Origin: a virus
Virus record (IMG/VR): IMGVR_UViG_3300043420_000050
Coordinates: 1-24,596 of that record
DNA: 24,596 nucleotides
Direction: 5' to 3' (one strand)
The notes beneath the pieces were generated by a model. The model ran no database searches and was not told the origin of the DNA. It saw nothing but the letters and a program-made list of their open reading frames with translations. A program made the position numbers and the translations under genes. Within the stretch, counting starts at the first letter, position 1. The number at the start of each line of letters is the position of its first letter. Shown piece after piece: positions 1-7,112 of this stretch.

Positions 1-123
1 AAGTGTGGTGAGGCATATAAGAATGGAGTTAGTTTCCATCCTGATAGTCCTTACCATAAGATCTGTGCCGATGTCGTTGTCAAGTATCCTAGAGTACAGG
101 ACGTTGTAAATGGATCCAATTGA
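1..123 (+). CDS. C-terminal end of an unknown plus-strand protein (5' truncated)
   Basis: Frame 1 is open from the first base to a TGA at 121-123 and encodes 40 residues, including two cysteines (C2 and C22) and the stretch HPDSPYHKICADVVVKYP. The start lies outside the window. The next plus-strand gene starts 14 bases before this stop in another frame, which is typical of tightly packed phage genes and supports both being real. I do not recognise the protein. The plus strand in cyanomyoviruses often carries a separate structural block, so a virion protein is possible, but nothing in the 40 residues proves it. Confidence 0.6.
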   Translation, partial: KCGEAYKNGVSFHPDSPYHKICADVVVKYPRVQDVVNGSN

Positions 124-973
124 TAATCCCAATCTGATACCCATCATCGGAAATAATCCGATCAAGGTTCCAAATACAAACATCAATCGAATAGCTGGTC
201 CCTCTATCATTCCCACCATAGAGAGACCAGTAGTTCGTGGTGTTGAGGCACCTGTAGTTCGTGGTCTTGAAGTTCCTGTTATTGATGCTCCCAATACTAG
301 GATACCTTATCCTGTAATCAACGTACCAACACAGGAAGAGTTTGATGCTGCTGTCAAGGCAGAGCGTGAGAAACAAGCAGCAGAGAAAGAAGAGAAGACT
401 AGGGGGTTACCTGATACCAAACCAGAACTACCTCCTGCCATTCAACAGGCAATACCACAACCTACAACTCCCGTTGTAGAGGTTCCAGCACAACCTAAAC
501 CTCCCACATTTACAGTCAATGGAATCGATATTAATCTACCTGACCCTTCTCTTGTTGCTACGGCTGGTTCTGTCGCCGTAGTTACTACTGCTGCTACGAT
601 GGTTGCCACAACAGCATTCAATACAATCAAGAATGCTGCTGAGCCACTCATCAAAGAAGCAACCAAGAAGAAGTTTAAGGTCAAGATCAAGCAAGTCAAA
701 CCCGTCCTACATTATGTGCTAGCAGACGAGGGACATATTGATATCTTTGAATACTCTGCTACTGGCACACGACTTGTAGAGAAGATCGATAATGTGGAGC
801 AGTATATTCGTGATCAAGTTGAGATCAATTCTCTATATGAAATTGATAATAAGATCATTATTGATGATGTCATAGCAGACAAATTTACAAAAGAGGGGCA
901 AGCAAGGTTCAAGCCCCTGTTTGCCCCCGCTAAAAAGATTGCTAAGAAGTTATCTGCTAAGTTTTCAATCTGA
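110..973 (+). CDS. Proline-rich protein with a hydrophobic Ala/Val/Thr segment, function unknown
   Basis: This 287-residue protein has three visible parts. Residues 1-75 are rich in Pro, Ile and Asn and contain a near-perfect 8-residue tandem repeat (PVVRGVEA then PVVRGLEV). Residues 75-140 hold a charged Glu/Lys helix followed by a Pro-rich linker. Around residues 145-175 there is an uncharged Ala/Val/Thr-rich stretch that could be a membrane segment or a packed structural helix. The C-terminal third is mixed charged and globular-looking and ends in a Lys-rich tail. It overlaps the preceding gene by 14 bases and runs 9 bases into the oppositely directed small gene at 965-1096. Pro-rich proteins with such mosaic layouts are common among cyanophage virion-associated proteins, but I cannot assign a specific role. 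Confidence 0.85.
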   Translation: MDPIDNPNLIPIIGNNPIKVPNTNINRIAGPSIIPTIERPVVRGVEAPVVRGLEVPVIDAPNTRIPYPVINVPTQEEFDAAVKAEREKQAAEKEEKTRGLPDTKPELPPAIQQAIPQPTTPVVEVPAQPKPPTFTVNGIDINLPDPSLVATAGSVAVVTTAATMVATTAFNTIKNAAEPLIKEATKKKFKVKIKQVKPVLHYVLADEGHIDIFEYSATGTRLVEKIDNVEQYIRDQVEINSLYEIDNKIIIDDVIADKFTKEGQARFKPLFAPAKKIAKKLSAKFSI

Positions 974-1096
974 GAACTTATCAATTACCCAAGAGATAAC
1001 TAAGACTGGAATATAAACTACGATGTTGTAGAGAATATCAACAAAGATATTATCTTTTTCTTCTTTACGCTTGTCCTTCGCTGGTGCTGTTGTCAT
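965..1096 (-). CDS. Small single-span membrane protein, 43 aa
   Basis: An ATG at 1094-1096 opens a 43-residue frame ending at a TGA (965-967). The first 15 residues are strongly charged (AKDKRKEEKD). They are followed by about 20 hydrophobic residues (DILYNIVVYIPVLVISWVI) and a short polar tail. This is the typical layout of a small membrane protein with its charged N-terminus in the cytoplasm. It overlaps the upstream 69-aa gene by 32 bases and the plus-strand gene by 9 bases at their 3' ends. It is the last gene of the minus-strand run. Function is unknown; a role in lysis or membrane modification is only a guess. Confidence 0.6.
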   Translation of the reverse strand: MTTAPAKDKRKEEKDNIFVDILYNIVVYIPVLVISWVIDKFSD

Positions 1097-1274
1097 TTAC
1101 CACCTCAAGAATAATAGTATATAGACCGCTAACATTAGCATGTGCCATTGCTTCATCTTGGTTTGAAAACACGGCTGCTTTGGATTTATCTTTCGTCCAT
1201 TTTGGACTGTCGTTTACGTTAGTTTCGAAATAATCCCAGGTTCCAGTAAACCCTTCACGCTTTGCTATGTACAT
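1065..1274 (-). CDS. Small soluble protein, 69 aa, unknown
   Basis: The start ATG shares one base with the stop of the upstream 62-aa gene (TGATG), so translation is probably coupled. The 69 residues look soluble and globular, with aromatic residues in the N-terminal half (YIAKREGFTGTWDYFET) and a mixed alpha/beta pattern after it. A stretch like KAAVFSNQDEAMAHAN resembles small phage proteins that carry a short beta-strand/helix module. No catalytic motif is visible. The end overlaps the following 43-aa membrane protein gene by 32 bases. I do not recognise the family. Confidence 0.65.
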   Translation of the reverse strand: MYIAKREGFTGTWDYFETNVNDSPKWTKDKSKAAVFSNQDEAMAHANVSGLYTIILEVVNDNSTSEGQA

Positions 1275-1462
1275 CAGAACAATTTGAATGGTAGTTTCTC
1301 TGTGATTTCTTTTACACCTTTGGGTGTAACTGCTTCGATGATCTCACGCTTTGCTTGCTCGATTAGAGTTTCTCTATTCATGTAAGCATAAACGCCAGCA
1401 CCTACAGCAGAAGCACTCATGACAAACGAGGCAACTGCTAGAACGTTAATTAGTTTTTGCAT
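1274..1462 (-). CDS. Small membrane or exported protein, 62 aa
   Basis: Residues 1-30 form a hydrophobic segment with a short positive N-terminus (MQKLINVLAVASFVMSASAV). It could be an uncleaved signal anchor or, less likely, a signal peptide; an Ala-X-Ala-like site (SASAV) is present. The remainder is an amphipathic Lys/Glu-rich helix (EQAKREIIEAV) ending in KLPFKLF. A purine-rich AGAAAGAAA stretch lies just before the ATG. The gene starts inside the end of the 47-aa gene upstream and ends in a TGATG junction with the 69-aa gene. Similar short anchor-plus-helix proteins recur in cyanomyoviruses, but their function is not known to me. Confidence 0.65.
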   Translation of the reverse strand: MQKLINVLAVASFVMSASAVGAGVYAYMNRETLIEQAKREIIEAVTPKGVKEITEKLPFKLF

Positions 1463-1589
1463 TTTCTTTCTTGATTAGATTACAAGGTAAGGTGACAGAT
1501 TGGACATCAACGTATCGTTGATAATCCACCCTACAAAGATTGGGTCCAACTTCCGTTAGACCCACGATAGCGAAAATAATGTATTCCAT
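1446..1589 (-). CDS. Small protein, 47 aa, unknown
   Basis: The ATG overlaps the stop of the upstream Lys-rich gene (TAATG). The 47-residue product begins with a hydrophobic stretch (MEYIIFAIVGLTEVGP). A segment with two cysteines follows (NLCRVDYQ and TLPCNLIKK), and the end is polar. The frame closes at TAA 1446-1448, 17 bases inside the next gene. The start overlap and the protein-like pattern argue that it is translated; the small size keeps confidence moderate. Function is unknown. Confidence 0.55.
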   Translation of the reverse strand: MEYIIFAIVGLTEVGPNLCRVDYQRYVDVQSVTLPCNLIKKENAKTN

Positions 1590-1687
1590 TACTTTTTCTT
1601 CCCACCATTCTTTGCTTTTTTGGCAGTAGCATTGCCCTGATTTTGTTTAGAAGATCCTTTCTTTCCTTTGTTAGCAGACTTAGCCAT
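1589..1687 (-). CDS. Tiny Lys/Gly/Asn-rich basic protein, 32 aa
   Basis: The ATG shares a base with the TAA of the upstream membrane protein gene (TAATG), and its own TAA shares a base with the next ATG. The product is 32 residues, about a third of them lysine, with runs such as KGKKG and GGKKK and no hydrophobic core. It is probably disordered and could bind nucleic acid or acidic partners by charge alone. Being held between two start/stop overlaps is the main argument that it is a real gene. No family is recognised. Confidence 0.55.
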   Translation of the reverse strand: MAKSANKGKKGSSKQNQGNATAKKAKNGGKKK

Positions 1688-2166
1688 TACAGATCTCCTC
1701 TGCGTGGTCTCTCTTCAGATGATTCTTCGGTTGCTTCTGGTTCTTCTACAACTGTTTCTTCAACAGCGGGTTCTTCCCATACTAGTGGTGGTTCTGGAGT
1801 TGGTTCTGGTTCAGACCATACTGGTTGAACTTCAGGCTCAGTATTCTCTTCTTCTTTCTTAGCAGCATATACAGGTGCTTCAGGAAGAGATCCACCATTA
1901 CCATTGGCGCCAGGTGTTTGACCTGCCTTAGCAGCAGCAATACCAAATCCAGCTAAAGATCCAGAGAAAACAGAAGCGATGAAAGTTGGGTCAAAATCCA
2001 TGATCTTTTGACCACTTGGAAGCCTTACATATGAGGCAGTTAACAGTCCAGCAGACCAGATTAGGATCACAATTCTAACAAGATCACTTAACCATTCTCT
2101 TTTTTCTTCTCTGTCTGCTCCTTCGGAAACCTTAGGTAGCATTTTCTTAATGAGATTAAACACCAT
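1687..2166 (-). CDS. Membrane protein with an acidic Pro/Glu-rich tail, possible holin-like protein
   Basis: The product has 159 residues. Residues 1-26 are charged and soluble. Residues 27-48 (LVRIVILIWSAGLLTASYV) and about 60-80 (FIASVFSGSLAGFGIAAA) form two hydrophobic spans separated by a short polar loop. From about residue 95 to the end the chain is a low-complexity tail rich in Glu, Pro, Val and Thr. Two spans plus a charged tail fit a small phage membrane protein, and a holin-like role is possible but unproven; no family signature is visible. The gene begins directly after the stop of the endonuclease gene (TAGATG) and its own stop overlaps the start of the 32-aa gene. Confidence 0.75.
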   Translation of the reverse strand: MVFNLIKKMLPKVSEGADREEKREWLSDLVRIVILIWSAGLLTASYVRLPSGQKIMDFDPTFIASVFSGSLAGFGIAAAKAGQTPGANGNGGSLPEAPVYAAKKEEENTEPEVQPVWSEPEPTPEPPLVWEEPAVEETVVEEPEATEESSEERPRRGDL

Positions 2167-2502
2167 CTATTTATTCTCAAACAACTTTATAAAATACTCT
2201 GCGTCAACAACCACTAACGGTTTCTTTCTATTCTTCTTCATAACTACAATAGGTTCATAGTCACCACAGTTTGCTTGTGCCTGTTCATAAGCATCCCAGA
2301 CATTAAGACGTTCTACGTTCTTACATTCAATACTGTGAGGGAACTTTTCTCGTGCTGCCCTTGCCATAATAAGATCTTCACCGCCTGCGCCCATAGATCG
2401 AGACTCGATATCCTCTGGATGGACATCAAGCATCTCGATCAACTTCTCCCTAACCCACTTCTGTAAGTTTCTTCCTTTTGCTTTAGCACTACTTACTTTC
2501 AT
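2167..2502 (-). CDS. PD-(D/E)XK-type endonuclease, Holliday-junction-resolvase-like
   Basis: This 111-residue protein shows the small archaeal-resolvase-like nuclease layout. A basic N-terminal helix (KGRNLQKWVREKL, residues 9-21) is followed by SRSMGAGGEDL, in which D43 is the probable metal ligand. Next comes IECKN with E59 and K61 as the (D/E)XK pair, and then a helix with Gln/Tyr (AYEQAQAN). The C-terminal strands (PIVVMKKNRKKPLVVV) complete the fold. Proteins of this fold cut branched or damaged DNA, so a role in processing replication or recombination intermediates, or in degrading host DNA for nucleotide reuse, fits its place next to ribonucleotide reductase. The substrate is inferred. 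The gene follows the 47-aa GTG-start gene by 6 bases. Confidence 0.75.
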   Translation of the reverse strand: MKVSSAKAKGRNLQKWVREKLIEMLDVHPEDIESRSMGAGGEDLIMARAAREKFPHSIECKNVERLNVWDAYEQAQANCGDYEPIVVMKKNRKKPLVVVDAEYFIKLFENK

Positions 2503-2508
2503 ATCACA

Positions 2509-2652
2509 TCAATGGGTCGTCCCATGGGTCTGGATATTTCTCAGTTTGTTCTTTAGCGCCGCTAATATCCAAGCCTGAGATAAACTTTGTGGACCGTTCT
2601 CCAGGATCTGTTCCTGGAGTTTGGTCAGTTTTTCCACTTCTCGTTTTCTCAC
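2509..2652 (-). CDS. Small helical protein, 47 aa, GTG start coupled to nrdB
   Basis: A GTG at 2650-2652 overlaps the nrdB stop as GTGA, the classical 4-base coupling seen at most junctions here. The frame runs 47 residues to TGA 2509-2511. The product looks like a genuine protein: an amphipathic charged helix (EVEKLTKLQEQILENG) followed by PQSLSQAWILAALKNKL. A competing frame (2504-2710) is also open but would start deep inside nrdB, has no coupling signal and looks low-complexity. I therefore prefer this frame. The position between nrdB and an endonuclease suggests an accessory of nucleotide metabolism, but no function is recognised. Confidence 0.55.
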   Translation of the reverse strand: MRKREVEKLTKLQEQILENGPQSLSQAWILAALKNKLRNIQTHGTTH

Positions 2653-3827
2653 AGTTGAAAACCAGCGAAAGTATCTTTCTTAACATCCTGTTTAATCCCC
2701 CCAATAACATAAGATTCTACTTCAGTTTCCTGTGGGGCAACTTGTAGACCTTTAGATGACAACCAATGTTCAGTCCAAGGAAGTGGATTATTATTGGCAG
2801 GAACATCAAAGATTGGTTTAAATCCAATTGATTTCATCCTACGATTAGCAATCCATTCAACATATTTCTGAAGTAGTTTAGCATTAAGTCCAATCATTGA
2901 CCCATCTTTAAAAAGATATTCTGCCCAGATTTTTTCTTCCTCTACACACTCTCGGAACATTTCAACAATGTTGTCATGCTCTTCTTTAGCGATCTGGATG
3001 ATATCTGGATCATCACCTTCCTTCCACTTATTTAGAATGTTTTGAGTGATAGTCATATGTTGGGATTCATCTCTGGCGATGAGTCCGATGATCTTTGCTG
3101 ATCCTTCGAGGAGTTTAAGTTCACCAAAAGCGAAAGAGCAGGCAAACGATACGTAGAACCGAATTCCTTCGAGGATATAAACGTTAGCAACTGCTCGATA
3201 TAACTTTCTCTTGAGATCATATAATGTTTCTTGTGCTGCTGGAGTTCCTTCTAAAGCATGTTCCCATTGGTTACCAGCACCCCACTCAGATGCTGCCTGT
3301 AAAAAATCATCATAAGCACGGGTAACTGATTGTGCTCGTGAGAGGATCTTCTCGTCGTCTAGAATGTGGTCAAAGACATCCGAAGGATCAGCATACACAT
3401 TTTTGATAATATGGGTATAGGAGCGACTGTGGACCATCTCCATGGTCTGCCAGATATTCATAGCACCTTCTAGTTCAGGAAGAGAGCAATAAGGAATAAA
3501 TGCCATACCAGGACCACGACCCTGAACGCTATCCAGAAGGATCTGATACTTCAGGTTTGAAGTGAAGATGTGCTTTTGTGCTTCATTGAGAGTGTGATAA
3601 TCAGCACGATCCTTCTGGAGGGATACCTCTTCGGGTCTCCAGAAGTATCCAAGCTGTTGCTGTGTCAGTTTATCAAACACAGGATACTTAAACTTGTCGT
3701 ATCTCTGGACCCCCAGCGGGGGTCCGAAGAACATCTTTTGTTTTGTACTGTCTAGTTTAGTTGTATTGAATACCGTCATACCAGATGGTTTATTAGGTTC
3801 ACTCACTCTAAATTTTGCAACTGTCAC
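2649..3827 (-). CDS. nrdB: Ribonucleotide reductase class Ia, beta subunit
   Basis: NrdB holds the diiron-tyrosyl radical that drives ribonucleotide reduction by NrdA. All key residues of the E. coli protein can be aligned: the iron ligand Asp in LLDSVQGR (D99), Glu in TMEMVHSRSY (E130, H133) with radical Tyr Y137, Glu in LEGIRFYVSF, and the Glu-X2-His of RDESQHM. The C-terminal tail that docks on NrdA (QVAPQETEVESYVIGG ... FAGFQL) is nearly identical to E. coli. The GTG at 3825-3827 has a perfect AGGAGG six bases upstream, inside the end of nrdA, so I use it. An in-frame ATG at 3777-3779 would give 376 residues, the E. coli length, and cannot be excluded. It supplies dNTPs for phage replication. 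Confidence 0.95.
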   Translation of the reverse strand: MTVAKFRVSEPNKPSGMTVFNTTKLDSTKQKMFFGPPLGVQRYDKFKYPVFDKLTQQQLGYFWRPEEVSLQKDRADYHTLNEAQKHIFTSNLKYQILLDSVQGRGPGMAFIPYCSLPELEGAMNIWQTMEMVHSRSYTHIIKNVYADPSDVFDHILDDEKILSRAQSVTRAYDDFLQAASEWGAGNQWEHALEGTPAAQETLYDLKRKLYRAVANVYILEGIRFYVSFACSFAFGELKLLEGSAKIIGLIARDESQHMTITQNILNKWKEGDDPDIIQIAKEEHDNIVEMFRECVEEEKIWAEYLFKDGSMIGLNAKLLQKYVEWIANRRMKSIGFKPIFDVPANNNPLPWTEHWLSSKGLQVAPQETEVESYVIGGIKQDVKKDTFAGFQL

Positions 3828-6117
3828 AGTCTTCCTCCTGAGTTTCTAAAATTTCATTTAATAAGTCTTCGATGCTTTGACGCTTCTCCTCTTCTTTTAC
3901 TTCATCTGTTTTACTGTCATAAGTGTTCTGGTAATATGAAGTTTTCCAACCATACTTGTATGTAGTTAAGAAGTCTTGTGCCATGACTGATGTAGGTACT
4001 TCATTATCTGGATAGTTCTCAGGATTATAACTCCAGTTACCAGAGATTGCCTGGTCAAAGAACTTTTGCATCACAGCAACAACATTAATATAACCACGAT
4101 TAGACTCCATCTCCCACAAAAGAGTGTAATTGTTTTTAAGAGATTGATATTGTGGAACAATCTGCTTAAGGGGACCCTTCTTCGATTTCTTAACGGACAA
4201 GTAATCTCTAGGTGGCTCGATTCCGTTTGTTTCGTTTGACACAACGGAACTGCTCTCCGAAGGCATTTGTGCGGACAGTGTGCTGTGTCTGAGACCGTGC
4301 TCCAAGATAGATGCTCTAAGAGTTTCCCAATCATAATTCAACTGGTTGGGGACGATCTCATCGACATCTCGCTTATAAGTGTCGATTGGGAGGATACCGT
4401 CTGAATACTTCGTTCGATCGAAATAACCACACTGCCCTTTCTCCTGGGCAATGGCGTTGCTTGACTTGAGCAGATAGAACTGGAAAGATTCAGTAAGTTC
4501 GTGGACGAGTTGCCATGCTCGTGGGTCATCGTAGTGTTCTCCTTGACGTGCTAAGTAGTGTGCTAAACCAATATAACCAATGCCAAGAGAACGACGGTTC
4601 TTTGTGCTTTCTTCTGCTGCTTTAATAGGATAGTTCTGATAATCAATCAGTTCTTCCAAACCACGAACAGCAAGATCACAAAGTTCTTCTAGTTCATCGA
4701 GGTGCTTCAATTTACCAACATTGATAGCAGAAAGAATACACAGAGCAATCTCACCATCACCATCAATGTGCTGAAGAGGATCTGTGGGGAGAGTAATCTC
4801 CTGACACAGATTAGACATATAAACTTTATCCTTGAAAGAAGAGTGTGAATTACAATGATCAATGTTCATAATATAAACACGACCAGTTTCTGCCCTTTCT
4901 TTCAGTAAATCAAGAATCAATTCCTGAGCGCCGATTCGCTTTTTAGGGATTGAATCGACTGATTCGTAATGGGTATACAGATCATCAAAGCTAGGAGTCC
5001 CGAAACTATCATAGAGCCCAGGTACATCATGGGGAGAAAATAGGGTGATCTCTCCATTCTGAATGAATCGTTCGTAGAAGAGTTTTGAGATTTGAATTGA
5101 GTAGTCAAGTTTTCGTACACGATTATCCTCCGTACCTTTATTATTTTTAAGAACTAGAATGTCTTCGATTTCTTGGTGCCAGATCGGGAAGTGTACAGTC
5201 GCTGATCCACCTCGGATGCCATTTTGTGTGCAACAACGGACAGTTGCTTCAAACTTTTTGAGGAAAGGGATAACACCTGTGTGCTGAACTTCTCCACCTC
5301 GGATCTTACTGTTGACGCCACGGATTCTACCTGCGTTGATACCGATGCCCGCCCTTTGTGCAACGTATCTGCCAATAGCCATATCACTAGTAAAGATACT
5401 ATCGAGGGTGTCATCGCTATCAACAAGGACACAGCTAGCAAATTGTCTAAGCGGTGTTCGAACCCCCGCCATGATTGGTGTTGGGATGTTGATCTTGTGC
5501 TTTGAGATGGCGTTGTAGTATCGTCTGACATAATCGAGCCTAGAAGTAAGAGGATAATCAGCGAAGAGGGTCAAAGCAATCATCATGTACATATATTGTG
5601 GAGTCTCATAGACTTCACCACTGCTTCGATCTTGCACGAGGTACTTATCAACGACCTGACGTAAACCCGCGTAAGTGAAGAGATAGTCACGATCATGATC
5701 AATCCAATTATTAACTTTAATCCAATCTTCATCACTATACTTATCTAAAATATCCTCATCGTACACTTTGTTTACCGTAGCATTGTACAGAGCTACATCA
5801 TATACGCTAGGCATACCCTCTTTCCACACATTCTTATGGAAGACTTGTTTACGAAGTCCGAACAAAAGAAGACGAGCAGCAACAAACTGATAGTTAGGAT
5901 TATCTAGATTAATAAGATCACTAGCCGAACGAATTAAAATCTCTTGAATATTTTCTGTGGTAATACCATCTTCAAATTGAATTCCAGAATTCATCTCTAC
6001 CTGAGAAGCAGAGACTCCAGAGAGACCGCTACATGCCTCTTCAACCATCTTGTGAACCTTATCAAGGTTGAGAGATTCGGTGGAACCATCTCGCTTTTGA
6101 ACTGTGATTGTGCTCAT
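3808..6117 (-). CDS. nrdA: Ribonucleotide reductase class Ia, alpha subunit
   Basis: NrdA reduces ribonucleoside diphosphates to deoxy forms in the cytoplasm. With the ATG at 6117 it has 769 residues. An ATP-cone-like allosteric domain occupies about residues 1-95. Catalytic residues are visible: C229 in FASCVLV, N436/C438/E440 in SNLCQEI and C460 in ALCILSAIN. The radical-transfer pair of tyrosines is in TSYYQNT (728/729), and the C-terminal redox pair is in CDSCKI (764/767), here CXXC where E. coli has a wider spacing. I choose ATG 6117 over 6129 because it makes an ATGA overlap with the primase stop, and the upstream ATGGAAGAAAG then serves as the ribosome site. nrdB overlaps its end by 20 bases. 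Confidence 0.96.
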   Translation of the reverse strand: MSTITVQKRDGSTESLNLDKVHKMVEEACSGLSGVSASQVEMNSGIQFEDGITTENIQEILIRSASDLINLDNPNYQFVAARLLLFGLRKQVFHKNVWKEGMPSVYDVALYNATVNKVYDEDILDKYSDEDWIKVNNWIDHDRDYLFTYAGLRQVVDKYLVQDRSSGEVYETPQYMYMMIALTLFADYPLTSRLDYVRRYYNAISKHKINIPTPIMAGVRTPLRQFASCVLVDSDDTLDSIFTSDMAIGRYVAQRAGIGINAGRIRGVNSKIRGGEVQHTGVIPFLKKFEATVRCCTQNGIRGGSATVHFPIWHQEIEDILVLKNNKGTEDNRVRKLDYSIQISKLFYERFIQNGEITLFSPHDVPGLYDSFGTPSFDDLYTHYESVDSIPKKRIGAQELILDLLKERAETGRVYIMNIDHCNSHSSFKDKVYMSNLCQEITLPTDPLQHIDGDGEIALCILSAINVGKLKHLDELEELCDLAVRGLEELIDYQNYPIKAAEESTKNRRSLGIGYIGLAHYLARQGEHYDDPRAWQLVHELTESFQFYLLKSSNAIAQEKGQCGYFDRTKYSDGILPIDTYKRDVDEIVPNQLNYDWETLRASILEHGLRHSTLSAQMPSESSSVVSNETNGIEPPRDYLSVKKSKKGPLKQIVPQYQSLKNNYTLLWEMESNRGYINVVAVMQKFFDQAISGNWSYNPENYPDNEVPTSVMAQDFLTTYKYGWKTSYYQNTYDSKTDEVKEEEKRQSIEDLLNEILETQEEDCDSCKI

Positions 6118-7112
6118 ACTTTCTTCCATTCGTTTAATTTTAGTTGTGCTTCTAATCCTTGATAGATGTTTGATTCTACCACACGTTGAACATCATGTCC
6201 AGCAAGAACCATGTCATTCAAATCTTTTTCTTTGATAGACTTAGGAAAGATAACTACCTTATGTCCCGACTTGGCCGCTTTAGCAATCTTAGATACGATT
6301 TCTCTGTTTCTCGGTTCATTGTCGAATACGAATACGAATCGATAATCATAACCGCTAAGGTCAACATCGCTACCACACATAGCGATAGAGTTATCAAGGA
6401 AAGTTGAGTCGAATGGTCCTTCTGTGACATATACTTCGTTACCTTCATCTACACGATCTAATCCAAATACTTTAGGTTTAGAATCATCTAGCATGATAGT
6501 AATGTATCTAATCTTAGCTTTAGGGGCGAGGGATCTTCCCTGATAACCAAACAGGGTTCCGTCTTTATCCCTCAGTGGGATTATAATTCTGGCACTATCT
6601 TGCCGAAGAGTATCAAATACCTTCTTTTGTTTGTTAGTCCAGTCTTTAAATTTGGGACAGTAATAGAAGTAATCTAGGTCTTTAATTTTTCTCTGCTCAA
6701 GATACTCTCGGGCGGGGTGTGATATATTTAGTTCCGAGATCTTTTTCAAGTCTACAGAATTTTCAGGTTTGCTGAAAAACTGTGGTTCCTGAAAATTAAA
6801 CTTAGGGTCTGGAGTTTGAGATCCTTTACCAGTGAGTCCTTCCTTATATCTCTCCATGACATACTGATCATGAAGCATCGGACTTTGATCTTTTAAAAAG
6901 TTAGTAAAAGTCCTCCCAACACCACAGTTATGGCATTTAAACACAAAGTCATTCTTCATCTTGAAGAAGTATCCTCTTGCTTTGTTCTGATACTTCTTAG
7001 AATCTCCACAATAAGGACAACGGAAATTGTAAGTAGAAGCATTCTTCCGAACAAACTTTCCGAGTTGTGGAGAGACAAGTTGTATGTACTTTACATCAAT
7101 AAAAGAACTCAC
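6114..7112 (-). CDS. 61: DNA primase, T4 gp61-like
   Basis: Gp61 makes the RNA primers for lagging-strand synthesis and works with the gp41 helicase at the fork. In this 332-residue protein a CPYCG (C32, C35) and KCHNCG (C60, C63) pair forms the N-terminal zinc-binding domain. A TOPRIM-type core follows, with VTEGPFDS (E231) and FVFDNEP (D264, E266) as the probable metal-binding acids. The length is close to T4 gp61 (about 340). The start overlaps the stop of the upstream coiled-coil gene as ATGA, and the end overlaps nrdA in the same way, so primase and RNR are co-translated. The gp41 helicase lies about 8.5 kb upstream in the transcription direction. Confidence 0.92.
   Translation of the reverse strand: MSSFIDVKYIQLVSPQLGKFVRKNASTYNFRCPYCGDSKKYQNKARGYFFKMKNDFVFKCHNCGVGRTFTNFLKDQSPMLHDQYVMERYKEGLTGKGSQTPDPKFNFQEPQFFSKPENSVDLKKISELNISHPAREYLEQRKIKDLDYFYYCPKFKDWTNKQKKVFDTLRQDSARIIIPLRDKDGTLFGYQGRSLAPKAKIRYITIMLDDSKPKVFGLDRVDEGNEVYVTEGPFDSTFLDNSIAMCGSDVDLSGYDYRFVFVFDNEPRNREIVSKIAKAAKSGHKVVIFPKSIKEKDLNDMVLAGHDVQRVVESNIYQGLEAQLKLNEWKKV

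Noticed and set aside
2504-2710. 68-codon minus-strand frame overlapping the end of nrdB
   Set aside because: It starts deep in nrdB without a ribosome site, looks low-complexity, and competes with the GTG-coupled 47-codon frame that reads like a protein.
5154-5531. 125-codon minus-strand frame inside nrdA
   Set aside because: It lies wholly within nrdA in another frame and its Ser/Thr-rich product has no recognisable structure.
6117-6129. Upstream ATG of nrdA at 6129
   Set aside because: The four extra residues would remove the ribosome site; the ATGA overlap at 6117 is the normal junction type here.
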